NCBI GenBank assembly: GCA_032164295.1 | Contig: JAJHTX010000008.1 | Span: forward strand, 1,860,001-1,924,000 | Length of the DNA: 64,000 nucleotides | Origin: Inonotus obliquus | Taxonomy: Eukaryota > Basidiomycota > Agaricomycetes > Hymenochaetales > Hymenochaetaceae | Reading direction: 5' to 3' | Part shown: piece after piece, positions 32,582-44,903 of the stretch | Numbering within the stretch: the first letter of the stretch is position 1 | How the letters are laid out: each line of letters starts with the position of its first letter | The notes under the pieces: generated by a model | What the model was told of the DNA's origin: nothing | Seen by the model: only the letters and a program-made list of their open reading frames with translations | Databases searched by the model: none | Translations under genes and position numbers: made by a program

Positions 32582-33770
32582 ATCCCCGTTTTTACCCTTT
32601 TGTCTTCGCTTTCCCCCGCTAACTCGAGCATCTCCGCAACACCGATGCTGCCTCACTCAACCCTTTATAAGCGCTCTTTTTTTCGCCTCTTGATCTTCCT
32701 GCTCATGCGTTCCATTTATTTTTTTGCTTGCGATTTGCTTCGGACCGTCCCTGATGTGTTTCATTTCAGTTGTTTCCCCAATTATTTTGTGCTTCGATTC
32801 CCGCGTTCTGTCTTCCTCTTCTTGGTTGTCAAGGTTTGGCTGCCTATCCGGGGGTCGTGGGTCCCGATGACCCCTCTAAGTGCGAGTAGCTAATCAAGGA
32901 AAGGGGGAGTTTCCCACTGTTCGCATCCATTTTCTTGCAAACTCCGGGGCGACTTCGGTCTCCTTCCGGCTTTTTAATTTGTTTCATTCAGACGCCCTTC
33001 TTTGATTTCCCTTTTTCTTTATCCAGCTTACGATCAGTCCCCCTTTCGCTTCTTTCATGGTCGTTTGTTCGTTTCTTTACTCACGCATGCCTGTATTTTT
33101 TCACGTCCCTCTCTTTACCTCTCTTTTCTTTTGTCGTCTGGAATTCGTTTCGTTTTTCTTGTACAACACGCTCTTGCCACCCTTCCTCACTTCCTGTGCC
33201 TTTTGGGCATGTGGTTGGCAAGTGTTTTTCCCAATGACCCGTGTATTTTTTCCGTCCCTCCGTGTTTATGTTCTCCACTTGTGGAATGTCACGACGATCT
33301 AACTGGACTTTTCATAGTTCAGTCCACGCTACTTTTCGGCTTCAACTCCCCGATGACCTGTCCTTGTTTGCTGTGCGTTTCCTCATGCTATGTCACCTCC
33401 AATTGCTTGATGTTTTCTGTGTGTTTTTTGCCTATCGTATTTTCCCGTGCCTTCACCTATTATATATTTTTGGTGATCCCTCCTTTTCTTTCTTGCGTTC
33501 ATTATACACTGTGCCTTGCGAGATGTCATATCCATATTCCCAACACATCTCAAGGCGCATTCTAAACTGGCTTCTGTTTTCTTAGTGTATTTTTTGTCCT
33601 TTTTGTGTCCCTCACCGATTTCTTTCGTGAAGCATAACTCGAAAGTGCGAAAGTATATTGATACTCTGTTCGTTCTCCGGGTTTTGCTTGACGGTCGGTG
33701 AGAAGGTCCCAACCATGCGTATCTCCGGCAATTGTTTTTTTTTCTTTTTCATCTGCTTACTGACTGATCT
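32582..33770 (+). other. Pyrimidine-rich 3' flank of the WOPR gene
   Basis: About 1.1 kb in which the plus strand is strongly T/C-biased with many TTTTC and CTTT runs, without a convincing ORF. It may be a long 3' UTR or an independent non-coding transcript. The bias fades near 33.8 kb. Confidence 0.5.
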
Positions 33771-36700
33771 TTGACTGAATGACTGAATGGTTGCTGTACT
33801 TGTGTTTGAGGAAAAAAGTTGATATATTTGTTGATTCGTTAGGTGAATATGCGAATTATAACCAGCTCTTTTGCTGGGCGAAATTGATTACGAAACGTTG
33901 GTGTTGTTATCACGACTGTCACCGCGTTCAAGGACCTTCTTAATTGGGCTGTCGGGATTGGAAACTTTTCTCTATGCGGAAGTCATCGTCAGCCTCCTCT
34001 GCTACTGTAATAATCCAGTCTCCTATGCTTAGTCTCTTATTGGTCGGTCGATGGTCGGGAGAAGTGCTTGATTTTACTGTGCGTTCGTTCCCTCCCTGGC
34101 TGACTGACACGGACACGGACGATGTGGTCATTACGTAATATGAAGAACTGAAGACTGCAATCTTGTGTCTAAAGTCTATACCCGTATCTTGAGTGCATGC
34201 TCACCTTCTCATTGATTTTCAGATCAAAATCCTACTTTCGATTGAGAGTTCTAGACTCTAGAATTCAGATAAAGTCGGTTGTGTGGTCAGAGAGAACAGA
34301 TCTTAGAGTAGAGAGTGGAGACCCGATGTGACATGCGCTTTTTTTTCGAGGAAGTTCGGCATTTACATAACATGATTCAGAATTGGACTCGGCTTACTTT
34401 GGTTGAAGGTTGGTTCTCGGTTTTGGGGTTTAGCCCAACTGCGGCCTCTCAACTCAACGACCAAATTGCGAAGGCGCCCTTCGACCACTGGCTGCATCCT
34501 GGTCGCTGGAATTCTCTCTTCGTTTCTATTCGCCTCTCGATCGTCGACGTAGGATTTGATAATAGCAGGAACGAATGGGGAAGCGGAGTACCGGGTATTT
34601 CGTTGATGCCGTTCTGTTTTTTTTAAATAACCACTGGAGAGCATGGGGTATAACCGTAGGCTCACGTGAACGTACATTGCTATAGTCGAGAGTGAGTGGT
34701 GAGTGGTGAGTGCATCATAAACACAGGAACTCAGGACAGTCTCGGTTGTTCAGTTCATTCGTTCTTTATATAAGCACAGGACAGCTGCATGCAAGGTAAG
34801 GGACCATTACTTATTCATTAGTCGAAGCCGAGTGACTACGAATCTGATTCGTAGCCGCAGTCTTGGCTTGGTGGATTTTGACTCAGATAAGTTGCTAAGG
34901 GGCGATTAGTGTGGTCGAAGTGACGAGGAGTTTTGAGGAACACTAGTACTCATGAACAGTTTAGCAGTTTGTCCGAGCATTACCGTTCGGTTTCTTACTG
35001 GTACGTCTTGCGCCTCCTTTAACCTTTAACTAGTTGATATCATGTTATTCTGTCTTGGTACACCAGACCTAATACGGAGGTCGAGGTCAAAGTCGAACAT
35101 CGCGGAGAATTTCTTTCAGTCCGATTGTCATCGTCACCTCGGTATCTATGAGACTTATCAACACCGTCCCATTTTCACCGATTCGACCTCGGATAGATTA
35201 GTCGCGCTCATTAAACAGATGTGAGAGAATGTGAAACTAAAGCAACAACTCACCTCAATTCACCGACCGACCGAATTTCGGTTCGAAAAAAGGTACAAAC
35301 CGCAGGATCTTGGAGAAAACTTGAGAGGCCGAGTGTCGCGGGAAAGTTCATATAATACGAACACAATGGCACAAATAATACATTGGTTCAAGACAAGTTG
35401 ACCCATGATTGATGATGCTATGATAGAAAAACGATGGAAAAAGCGACCATGATTAAGCTTATATTAATCCGGGTGACTACGGGCTACTTTTCGCGCGTCG
35501 GTCGCTCGGGGTACTTTACAAGTAAATGAGTTGTAGTACGGATCGGATACGATAAACAACACGCGGAGAAAGAATTTGAAATTTATCCATCAGATACGCT
35601 GGCGAGGGCGAGAAGCACAGGCGGGATTGAAGCAGGAAAGGACTAATTCATGATTGCAGCCCAAAAGCTAAATGTATTCAGTATTTACAAGATCCCTAAT
35701 AATCCAAAAAAAATAAACGAGATTGAGGTCCAAAAATCCTCCGCCCAGCGTTTGGGTTCCTGTATTCCCCGGGGGGAAAACGTAGTCCATACCATTAGTG
35801 AAAGTAGTGAATAGTATGAAGTAGTTGTGGGGAGTGGCAATCTCCAAGTGCCGCGCGAGCCCCCTTTTTTTCAAGCGGAGTTGTAACATCTACCATATAT
35901 GGTAAGAAACAGCGATCCATATTTACCGCCTTTCGATACAATGTACCAATCCTTCATGAGACCAGATAATTAGCATTTTATGAGAAATATACCAGAGAAT
36001 TAAATAAAGACATTCACTTGATATGATACTAGACAAATTAAGACAAAAATGAGCATACACAGCATGTTTTATTAGTTGAATTAGAAACAGAAATGAAGTT
36101 TCGGAAGTTACCGAGACTCATTGATGACTAATACCACGCATTCCAATTTTGCTTTGGGACCGAGCGACTCGGACCTTCCTCCAACTTGCATTGAAGAAAC
36201 TTTTTTCCAAAGTGTCAAAGCTTTTTCTCATGTCCATGTTTCCAAACCTCGGTCAATTTAACTATACTCTGTGAGTGCACCGCATAGATAGAATTGACTG
36301 GTGAAGTGCTAATCTTTCTCTGTCTCGATGATGATGTTAGAAATTTTTTTTTTCGTCGAGTAGTCACTGAACTTATTCTAAAACTTAGGAGTGATGCAGT
36401 TGCACTAGTACCGTACGAGCTCAGATCTTCGCTTTCATTTCGACAAAACCGTGACCGCGCAGAAACCATAAGCTCAAGTTTGAGCTCTTCAGAGTCTTCA
36501 CCCTAAAAGGCGCATTAGCCCAAGATAGGATGTGATAGGATGAACACTGTTCTTAAGTGCTATTCTTTCGTAATGTCCCAATGAAACGATGTTAGTCTAC
36601 TACGCAGACTCTCATCTACACGAACGCTCACAGAAAGAAACCTGGTGTTAACTAAAAGTTGATCAGAACATGAGACACCGGCTTGGCGCCGGAGATCTTC

Positions 36701-37053
36701 CAATTGGGGAAGGTAGATAAGGTCTATTGAATAAATTGAAAACAGTACTAGTGCCTTGCCGGCCGCTCCTCGACCGTCTCATTCGTCGATCTCCAACTCT
36801 CGTGCGTGCTAGGTTATTCTAGTCTCGCCGATTCAGATGCTGCTTCATCCACATACAATATTTAGAATGCCCTTCACAATTATTATTTCTCCGGCTCTTC
36901 ATTCCCCCATCATCCTCCCTCAGCCTGCAAAGACCTGCACATCAAGCTTTGCATTGCTTGTCCTATTCTGAGCGGTGAACGCTGTTTTGCGATAAGCAAC
37001 TGTGTTGCCGTTGCCGGATTCGCCGTAAATTGGCTCGGTGTTCGGTGTTCGTT
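33771..37053. other. 3.3-kb gene-poor region upstream of the DUF6533 pair
   Basis: AT-rich, no supported gene. A (GTGAGTG)-type short tandem run lies near 34690 and a CACGTG at 34663-34668. From about 36100 the sequence resembles the DNA upstream of the second DUF6533 gene and so belongs to the duplicated unit. Confidence 0.5.
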
Positions 37054-39068
37054 ATGGACATCGAGTGGTCTAGTAATGCGGGCACGTCCAGTTCGACGCA
37101 TATCATTTCTGCTGCTGCGGTTGAGAGCAACGCCGCGGCAGCCGCTCTACAGAAATTTATGCACGCGTTACGGGACGTTGAGATAGCAAAGGTGCGTTTG
37201 GTCCTTTCATAAACTTCAGATAACAGAGTTTTCCTAACCCCGATATGTAACTTGAAGTATACACTAGGTTTGCCTCGTTGAATTACTGTGACCTCGGACA
37301 CTGACGGCGGTATTTATCATCGTAGTTGCGACGTTCATGCTATTCGTACGTATCCGTGGGGTGCGCGAATCCCAACAGCCTCGTTGATTTCTCGTATTCA
37401 GGTGTACGACCTACTGCTTACGTTCAACGAGGAGATATACCTCGTCTGGCCATCGCGCTTTGGCGTATCGAAAGCTCTCTTTTTCTTAAATCGATATTTC
37501 CCTTTCGTCGATTTAATAATGCTTGTGTATGGTGAGTGGGAAAGTCTACGTTCATCTATTTTCCTGTCTAAGACTATTTTCGCGTTAGTATTGATGGCTG
37601 GATCCGATCCTGTGGTATGTACTCCCATAATCCGGGATGATCTCGGTGATTGACTGGAATGTCTGCCAGTTGTGCGTACGCATGTTCCTGACATTAGGAG
37701 GTAAGCATCCTTGTTATGAGATGCATAAGCATGTTTCTTATTCTTTGAATAAATAGGATTCGTAGCATTCGGATTCGTAACTGCACAACGTCAGTGTTCC
37801 CAAAGTATTGTCCCCGCGCTCGAACACTGTTCTCAAATCATTCTAGTTATCCTGGCTATGCGAACGTGGGCAATTTGGGGTCGAAGAAAGTCGGTGACTT
37901 TACTACTGGTTACTATATTGATCGTAAGCCATGCCACAGCTGTTTCCGTATTATGGCGTCACTGAGCTTGTGATCTTATAGAGTGCCTCTGGTGTATACA
38001 TTTACGTCTTGTATCGGTACTTCAGCGGGATTTCCTGTGCGTTTGATCCTATCCCTAAAAAAACCATCCGTCGCTTTAGTGCCTGCTCATTTACATCTAC
38101 TTAGACGCTCCACTGGGTCCCTTTGAACCCGCCTTTCAAGGCTGCCCACTACATTTCGAGAATCGATTCGTATACGTTGAATTTGTGATCGTGATAATCA
38201 TGGAGTCAATCACTCTCACGCTGTTGGTGGTGAAGGCATTCGAGCACTGTGAGTAAAATCCGGCATCTCCGTCTTGAAAGATTTGTTTCGATTGTTGTTG
38301 TACCGGGGACAGTCAAACAATCGCAAAGTACGCTCATGGTACAAATGTTTAAGGATGGTGTAATTTATTTCGTGTTTATTCTAAGTAAGTCAGATTTTCC
38401 ACTGTTGGGGTTTCCTCTATCTAAATTCATGATTTGGATAGTTTCATCTATTGCGAACCTCGTTGTAATCACCTCAACGCCGGTAAGTCTCACCTCACTA
38501 AGTTTCTGGTGTAACGTGTCGCCTCAACTTCTCCCTCCATCTCAGCTCGAACTGCACAACTTCCTCATCATGTATGTCAGATTCAGTCCCTTTCGTTCAT
38601 CAGTGTTAAGAGGCTGATGAAAACCACCGACATCTTTTTAGTACCCAACGAATAATACACAGCGTATTCTGCTCTCGCATCCTATTACATATCCGCGGAG
38701 CATATACAACTCTGACATTCGGATCGACTACACCAGACAACTCACAACACATCCAACGTGGAGGACAATATGCAATGCATCGCCCGATTTCTGGACCAGA
38801 CGCTTTATACAATGATCCTCGTTTCGAAAGAGTAGGGGGAGGAAGACTCGGTAGGCAGGATTCAGTTGAGGTTGAGTTGACGAGTGTGGATGAACAGATA
38901 CAACAACATGGTAGTGTTCAGAGTAAGAGTGATAATTTGGATGGGCCGCCAATTTTGAAAGGGTGGGGGATGGTGAACGGGTTTGATGGAAGACGGTGCT
39001 TGGATGTGGGTGTTGAGGGCTGGATTGAAAGAGGAAGACAGGGAGACAGGGAAATGGATCGACCTTGA
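37054..39068 (+). CDS. DUF6533 seven-helix membrane protein, copy 1
   Basis: Fourteen exons: 37054-37191, 37258-37267, 37326-37345, 37402-37531, 37589-37614, 37670-37700, 37757-37789, 37847-37923, 37982-38036, 38105-38248, 38313-38384, 38442-38482, 38546-38571, 38642-39068; 409 aa, all phases consistent. The DUF6533 domain reads YTLVATFMLFVYDLLLTFNE then VWPSRFGVSKALFFLNRYFP. Later helices include AFGFVTAQLILAMRTWAIWG and VIVIIMESITLTLLVVKAF. The cytoplasmic tail is polar and carries LTSVDEQ and ILKGWGM. DUF6533 proteins are basidiomycete-specific, often expanded, and of unknown function; the topology resembles a receptor. Exon 2 is 10 nt and exon 3 is 20 nt, each verified by the same structure in copy 2. 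Confidence 0.88.
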
Positions 39069-40355
39069 AGTGTTTATTATGGGTTTCTGCGCCGCACGGG
39101 ATGCATGTAATGTGTCCCTATCGTTCGAAAAAATGGAAATGACTCAAATGTTTGTATAATCGTATATGTTTGTCCTGCGACCGAATGTACTAGCCGGAGA
39201 TCCGATCCATAAATTTAATGCTTGTATTCCTTCCTTATTGGATATCAATTCGTGCATTAACATTTCAAATCTGCACCATGACTCTGACGAAGATGCATAC
39301 AAGTTCTTCATCTGAAGCGGGGGACCGTGGGTCCAGAGACGTTTTTCTACACCGTTTTTGTAGACGCCGTTTCCGAAAGAAAAGGTCATCTGAATTGCGA
39401 ATACGTGTGGAGATTGAGGTACATAACTTGCCTACAATTGGTCATGAGCGGTGGGCATGTCGGTATATATATGTATAAGGATGCGACTTCTTATAATTCT
39501 GTGACTAATATGGGCTGACGGAGATGCACCGATTATCTTGAATGGTAGAGCGATGAAGCGGAGTCGAGTCGAAAATTCAGGAGAGGCCAAGCCAGGGGCT
39601 GGTTCGCCACGAGCTCACAATTCAAAGTTCTTCACATACCATTAGTCTTGAACAGTCATCGAATTTCGGGGAAAATGAATCCTTCCTACTAGCTACTAGT
39701 GAGAGTTGGTGAACATTGATTTAGAGATGTAAATAAAATCGAGAGTTTTCGGAAAGTACCGAAGCTTGTTGATGACTAATATTACGAAGTGCTGTTTCAC
39801 GCCTTCGGGGCCCGGCGTCAGGAGATACACTTTCCACTCCCACTTGCAACTTGCATGTAAATCAATTTTTTCTCTTGTCCGTGTTTCTAACCTTCGCCCG
39901 ATCATATAGGTGCACATGCAACTCGGCGAGAGGAACGCATGGAATGGTGACAATTGGAAACACCAAGGACGAAGAGGATCGCGGGCTCGGACTCGGCCCC
40001 CCCTCTCGCTCTCGGTAAAATGGATTTTAACGATCTGGCTGGTAAATAACTTTAAAGTGTAAGTAGAACGGTATTACTGAGTTGGTTCCTTATTCTTCTC
40101 GACAAGTCCGTCTACTTGATCTCCGAATAGTCCGCGGTGGGGAAGTAGGGGAGCAGTCTCTCGCAATCACTGGTTACAAATTCAACCGGACACCGTTATA
40201 GTACATGAACAATATGATGCTACCCACACTCGCAATTTTATCTTTCATCTTTACTTTCGTCCCTCCACCATCTACTGCATCTGCGACGTGCGTCTCGCAC
40301 GGTATTAGCGCGCTGTGTTTGCAGAAGGATTCGCTACCTGGGTGGCTAGTTGGAG

Positions 40356-42401
40356 ATGGGCATCAAGTGGTCCATGAAAGTGGATACGCTAGATTCGACA
40401 CGCATGGTCACTGCAGTTGAGAACAGCGATGCGACAGCTTTAGAAGAGTTCATTCACGTATTACGGAACGTTGAAGTAGCAAAGGTGAGTCTCGTCTTTC
40501 TCATGTATCAGGATGCAGAGCTTCCTGACTACTGAATGAAACTTGCAGTATACTTTAGGTTTGCCTTACTTTTCCTTGTAGTATCCAACGTCAATAATGA
40601 GGGTATTCATTACATGTACTCGTAGTCGCGACATTCATGCTATTCGTACGTGTTTACAAGAGTGTCCCGGCGTCTAGCAGCTAATTACCTACATGTAGGT
40701 GTATGACCTAATGCTTACATTCGATGAAGAGATACTCCTCGTCTGGCCATCGCGTTTTGGCGTACCGAAAGCTCTCTTTTTCCTGAATCGATATTTTCCC
40801 TTTGTCGATTTGGGGCTGCTTGTCTATGGTGTGTAGACGTTTGTTCGCATGCATCAGTTCTGTCCGGTGATTGTTTCGCTGTTAGTCCTGATGGTCGGAT
40901 CTGATCCTTTGGTACATACGCCTACCATTCGGGAGTACATCAATGATTAACTTTGTTATTTATTAGCTATGCGTTGAAATGTTCCAAGTGTTAGGAGGTA
41001 AGCATCCTTACTACGAGGTGCATAAGACTGTTTTTATCTTTCGAATAAACAACAGGATATGTAGCCTTCGGATTCGTGATCGCACAACGTCAGTGATCTC
41101 AAAAGTATTACCAGCGCTCGAACACTGTTCTCAATCCATTTTAGTGATATTGGGCATGCGAACGTGGGCGATTTGGGGTCGACGAAAGTCGGTGACCATA
41201 CTACTGGTCGCTATGTTGATCGTAAGTCGAAGTCGAAGTCATTACTGGATTACGTTCGGCGTTTACGAGCCTGCGGTCTTGTAGGTTGCTCTTGGTATGG
41301 ACGTTTATGTCCTACATCGGTATCTGAGCGGCATTTCCTGTGCGTTTGGCATTCTTCATTATATTATACATCGTTTAATAATGATCTACCTAGATTCTCC
41401 ATTGGGGCCCTTTGAACCTGCTTTTCAAGGCTGCCCCTTACACTTTGCGAATCGATTCGTGTTTGTCGATTTTGCGCAGGTGATGATCATAGAGTCAATC
41501 ACTCTCACGTTGCTGGTAGTGAAAGCTCTTGAACACTGTGAGTAAATCTAGCATCTCCGTTCCTCTGAGAAAAATATTCATTTGTTGTCCTGTCGGGTGC
41601 AGTCAAACACTCGCGAAGTACGCTCATGGTACGGATGTTTAAGGATGGAATCATCTATTTCATATTTATTCTGAGTGAGTCCATATCCCACGCCCGGATG
41701 CAATTTCTGTAACTGGGAGATCGAATAGTTACATCCATCGCGAATCTCGTTGTTATAATCTCTGCACCGGTAGGTCTCGTCCCGTTGAGATTCATGTGTA
41801 ATGTATCCACTCAATAAATCTTTCTTTCCTTCTCAGTTCGAGCTGCATAACTTCCTCATCATGTATGTCAAGTTGTTTTTCTTAGTCTATAAACGTAAGT
41901 GGCCGACGAAATTCACGGAATATTCTTAGAACCCAACGCATACTACACAGCATATTCTGCTCCCGTGTCCTATTACATATCCGCGGAGCATACACCAACA
42001 CCCCATTCGAGTCAACAACAACCGCCGACTCGCAGCACATCCAAACCGGAGCGCATTACTCCTTCCGACGTCCAGTCTCCAGTACAGACGCCCCACGCGA
42101 CAGTGACCGTCATTCTCGTATTGGGGTAGGGGTAGGTCGACTTGGAAGACGGGAACTTGAATCTTTTGAGATTGAATTGACAAGTGTGGATCATCATGTA
42201 CACCATTATGGTGATGATGATGCTATGAGTCCGAGTGGTGATGTGTATGAGGTACCGGTTTTGAAAGGGTGGGGGAAGGGGGATGGATATGATGTATCTA
42301 CGAGATTGGAAACGCGGTCTGGGTCTCGTTCGGGGAGAGACGCTGGGGAGGGGTATTATCGGCCTAGAGGAACGCTGAAGGACTTACCCGAAGCTTATTA
42401 G
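40356..42401 (+). CDS. DUF6533 seven-helix membrane protein, copy 2
   Basis: Fourteen exons: 40356-40484, 40549-40558, 40626-40645, 40699-40828, 40886-40911, 40967-40997, 41056-41088, 41145-41221, 41285-41339, 41394-41537, 41603-41674, 41729-41769, 41837-41862, 41930-42401; 421 aa. Exons 2 to 13 have exactly the same lengths as in copy 1. Text is close to copy 1: YTLVATFMLFVYDLMLTFDE, VWPSRFGVPKALFFLNRYFP, LILGMRTWAIWGRRKSVT. The N-terminus and the tail diverge most. The tail gains His/Asp/Arg-rich stretches but keeps LTSVD and VLKGWGK. No disabling change is seen, so both copies look functional. The start ATG is chosen by alignment with copy 1; a TTG lies two codons upstream. Confidence 0.88.
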
Positions 42402-42901
42402 CAAGGAGTCGCAAAGCGGTTTGCACTGGTGGCAGACGTCCGAGTTCTGGCTGTGTAGTAAGTTTTCCTCGTAGTTCTCCCAAAAAATGATGGTTGTTGT
42501 ATAATTATAGTCACGTATGTCTTCCGCTGAACTTGGATACATGTAGTCAAGCTTGTATTCCTTTCATATTTCATCTTACTAGGATTAGGGCGTCGGTTGC
42601 TTATTGGTATGCTTATTTTAGATAAACACAAACTCGGAGACTCAGGTTGAGAGCTTTCGCATGCATTTTCGTTTTTCACTCCGTTTTTGAAAAGAGTCGT
42701 ATAAATCCATCCGACCTGCCTTTCTCTTGGACATGGGCAGACGGACATAGCATCATTCCATACACGAGAATGCGACTTTTGACCGTTGATGATATTTCAA
42801 GAACACGAGCTTAACTACCTGAAAGCATGACATCCAGGGAATAGCAAACAAAAATCCAACCTTTCCTCCTCCCTATGATCTACCCAGAAAACTCGACTCA
42901 T

Positions 42902-44711
42902 TTAGTCCAAATTTTTGTTATCCTTTCCTCCATTGGAGCTCGAAGGTGTATTCTTTCCTAAATTCTCCTTCAGTTGCGTCGCAGCCTCAACCTCCTTCTC
43001 AACAGCCTCTATGACCTCCGGAGGTGTCCGAGTACCATTCCCAGTATTTCCCCCTTTCCGTTTATTTCCCTGCGATCTAACGTTTTTCTTCTGGGTATTA
43101 GGAGAATCTTGCAGCGCAATCTTACTAGCGTTGAAAATCTTGTTAAAGACTTTGTTAAAGTTGCTGGCTTCGTGGGGTGTTATGTTTAGTTTTGTTTGAG
43201 TTTCTTCGTCGATGCGAGATTGGAGGTTGAGAGTGAGGTTGGGTTGATATGAGGGTCTGGGTCGGCCGTGTGGGAGTGCACTGTAGGAACCTCCACCGAA
43301 GAGTAGGCTAAAAGAAGTGATCAGAATCAGGTCGAGTAGGTAACGGGAGTAGGAGACGTTTAGAGAAAAGGGATGAGAACGCGGAGCAAAGATGTGTACT
43401 TACTGGAAGAGAGCCATAATCGTCCATTTACGGTTGTCTGCCTCACGGAAAACGAGGGAGCGCGGTCCATAGAATACCTACGATACGGAATACCAGTTAG
43501 TATACTTAATCTGATCAAAGGTAGTATAGAACCCTACCTCGTCATTTACCTCATGACTTTTCCTTGGTAAACAATGCAGGAACTTCCAATTCTCCTTCGC
43601 GCTCTTGCATAACTCCTCTGTAACTTGATATCCTTGGAAGTCTTTCACGCGCTGCTCATACTCCGCCTCTTGACCCATGCTCACCCACGTATCTGTAATA
43701 ATCACATCCGCACCCTTAACAGCTTCGCGCGGATCTGCTGTCCATTCAATGTCCTTGTCACATCCGAGCTCGACGACTTTATCCCACACGGCTGAAGGTG
43801 CTCGGTAACGAGGGTCTGGAGGTGAAGCGATCTGGAGCTTGTGTCCCAAACGGGGATATGTGACGAGCATATCATGTAGGACATTTGCACTATCGCCAAC
43901 GTAGGCGATTGTTAAAGGTCGTAGTTGGCGACGTCTTTGTGCAATGCGGTGCTGGGCGGCGGCAGCTTTGGATGGTTGCTCCTTTCCTGAATTACTGGGA
44001 TCCTGTTGTTGTTGTTCGGAGCCTGACGTATTGGGCGCAGATTCTCCAGGAGTTGAAGTGGAGTCTGGGGAGGGAGATGAGGAGGAGTAGGGAATTGTGT
44101 GCGGATTTGGTGCGGGTGTACTCTCTTCTTGAAGGGTGTTCTCCTCATAAAGAGTCTGTAGGTCCGCAAGGACCTGAGTCGGGTGCCATAGCGAGGACAA
44201 CGCATTGATCACAGGAACCGTGGCATACTTCGCGAGCTCCTACATGACCAAGGGTACAAAGTCAGCAGAATACATCATGCACCTCGAAACATGAACAAAC
44301 CTCAATCTCACTATGTTCGCCAACTCGCGCGAAAATACCTTGACACATTCCACTCAACACCCTCGCAGTATCACGCGCACTCTCATTAACACCAAGTTGA
44401 ATATCTTCCCTTCCCAAGAAAATAGCCTGTCCACCAAGGAGTTTAGCAGCAGTTTCTGCCGAAACACGTGTTCGCGTGCTACGTTTCGAGAATAGTAACG
44501 CGATGCTCATATTCCTGAGTGACTGAGGAGGAGCGCTAAGTCGAGTTGGGTTTGACTCGGCTTCTCTCCACGCTGCGTCGCGCAGAATATGGCCTGTAGG
44601 TGGTAATACGCGCCTGCATGACGACTTGAGACGCCTCGCAACGGCGATCACTTCCTGAATTTGGGCAGGAGAGAGGTCCGCCAAAGACATGAGCTTCGCA
44701 GGAAGAGCCAT
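42902..44711 (-). CDS. OTC: Ornithine carbamoyltransferase with long C-terminal extension
   Basis: Four exons: 44711-44301, 44239-43538, 43477-43404, 43307-42902; 530 aa against the usual ~330-370. Carbamoyl-phosphate site FSKRSTRTR (STRT, residues ~78-81), then [24 protein letters not shown] at [35 protein letters not shown] and the ornithine/catalytic HCLPR. It makes citrulline from ornithine and carbamoyl phosphate in arginine synthesis. A ~65-residue Ser/Pro/Gln-rich insert separates TLYEE from the second domain. After WTIMALFQ the exon 4 reading adds about 134 residues ([14 protein letters not shown], then an Asn/Lys/Glu-rich helical tail). The start at 44711 lacks a presequence. In-frame ATGs at 44834 and 44858 would add an Arg/Ser-rich leader that could target mitochondria. 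Divergent from the HNH gene. Confidence 0.9.
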
Positions 44712-44903
44712 CTTATTTCTTTTCTTCTCGTTTGTTCGACGAGACCTAGCGATACTTGAGTGTTCGCCTTCAGACCTCGAAGTTGCTTGTCGAGTCACGC
44801 AAGTAAAAAAATACCTACATAGGTCATGTGACATGCTGTCGATCTTGAGGTGGATCATCCTGTTTCCTCCTACCCATCCATCATTCCAGCGCGATTAACT
44901 CTC
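44712..44903. promoter_or_regulatory. Divergent promoter of OTC and HNH genes
   Basis: Only 192 nt separate the two start codons, so both transcripts must start in a shared region. If the upstream OTC starts are used, just 45 nt remain. Confidence 0.55.

Larger units (their letters stand above)
36100..42660 (+). repeat. Tandem segmental duplication carrying two DUF6533 genes
   Basis: Copy 1 spans about 36100-39340 and copy 2 about 39743-42660. Shared landmarks: TTGATGACTAATA upstream (36121 and 39769), all coding exons, and GCTTGTATTCCTT downstream (39220 and 42551). The offset is about 3.30 kb across the genes but 3.65 kb upstream, so copy 1 carries roughly 350 extra bases in its promoter region, or copy 2 lost them. 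Confidence 0.75.

Noticed and set aside
33002..33712. Phe/Leu/Cys-rich frames resembling membrane proteins
   Set aside because: Any frame through this T/C-rich tract reads as hydrophobic; no conserved motif.
42398..42748. 116-codon minus-strand frame after the second DUF6533 gene
   Set aside because: It lies in the duplicated 3' flank and is not preserved in the copy 1 flank.
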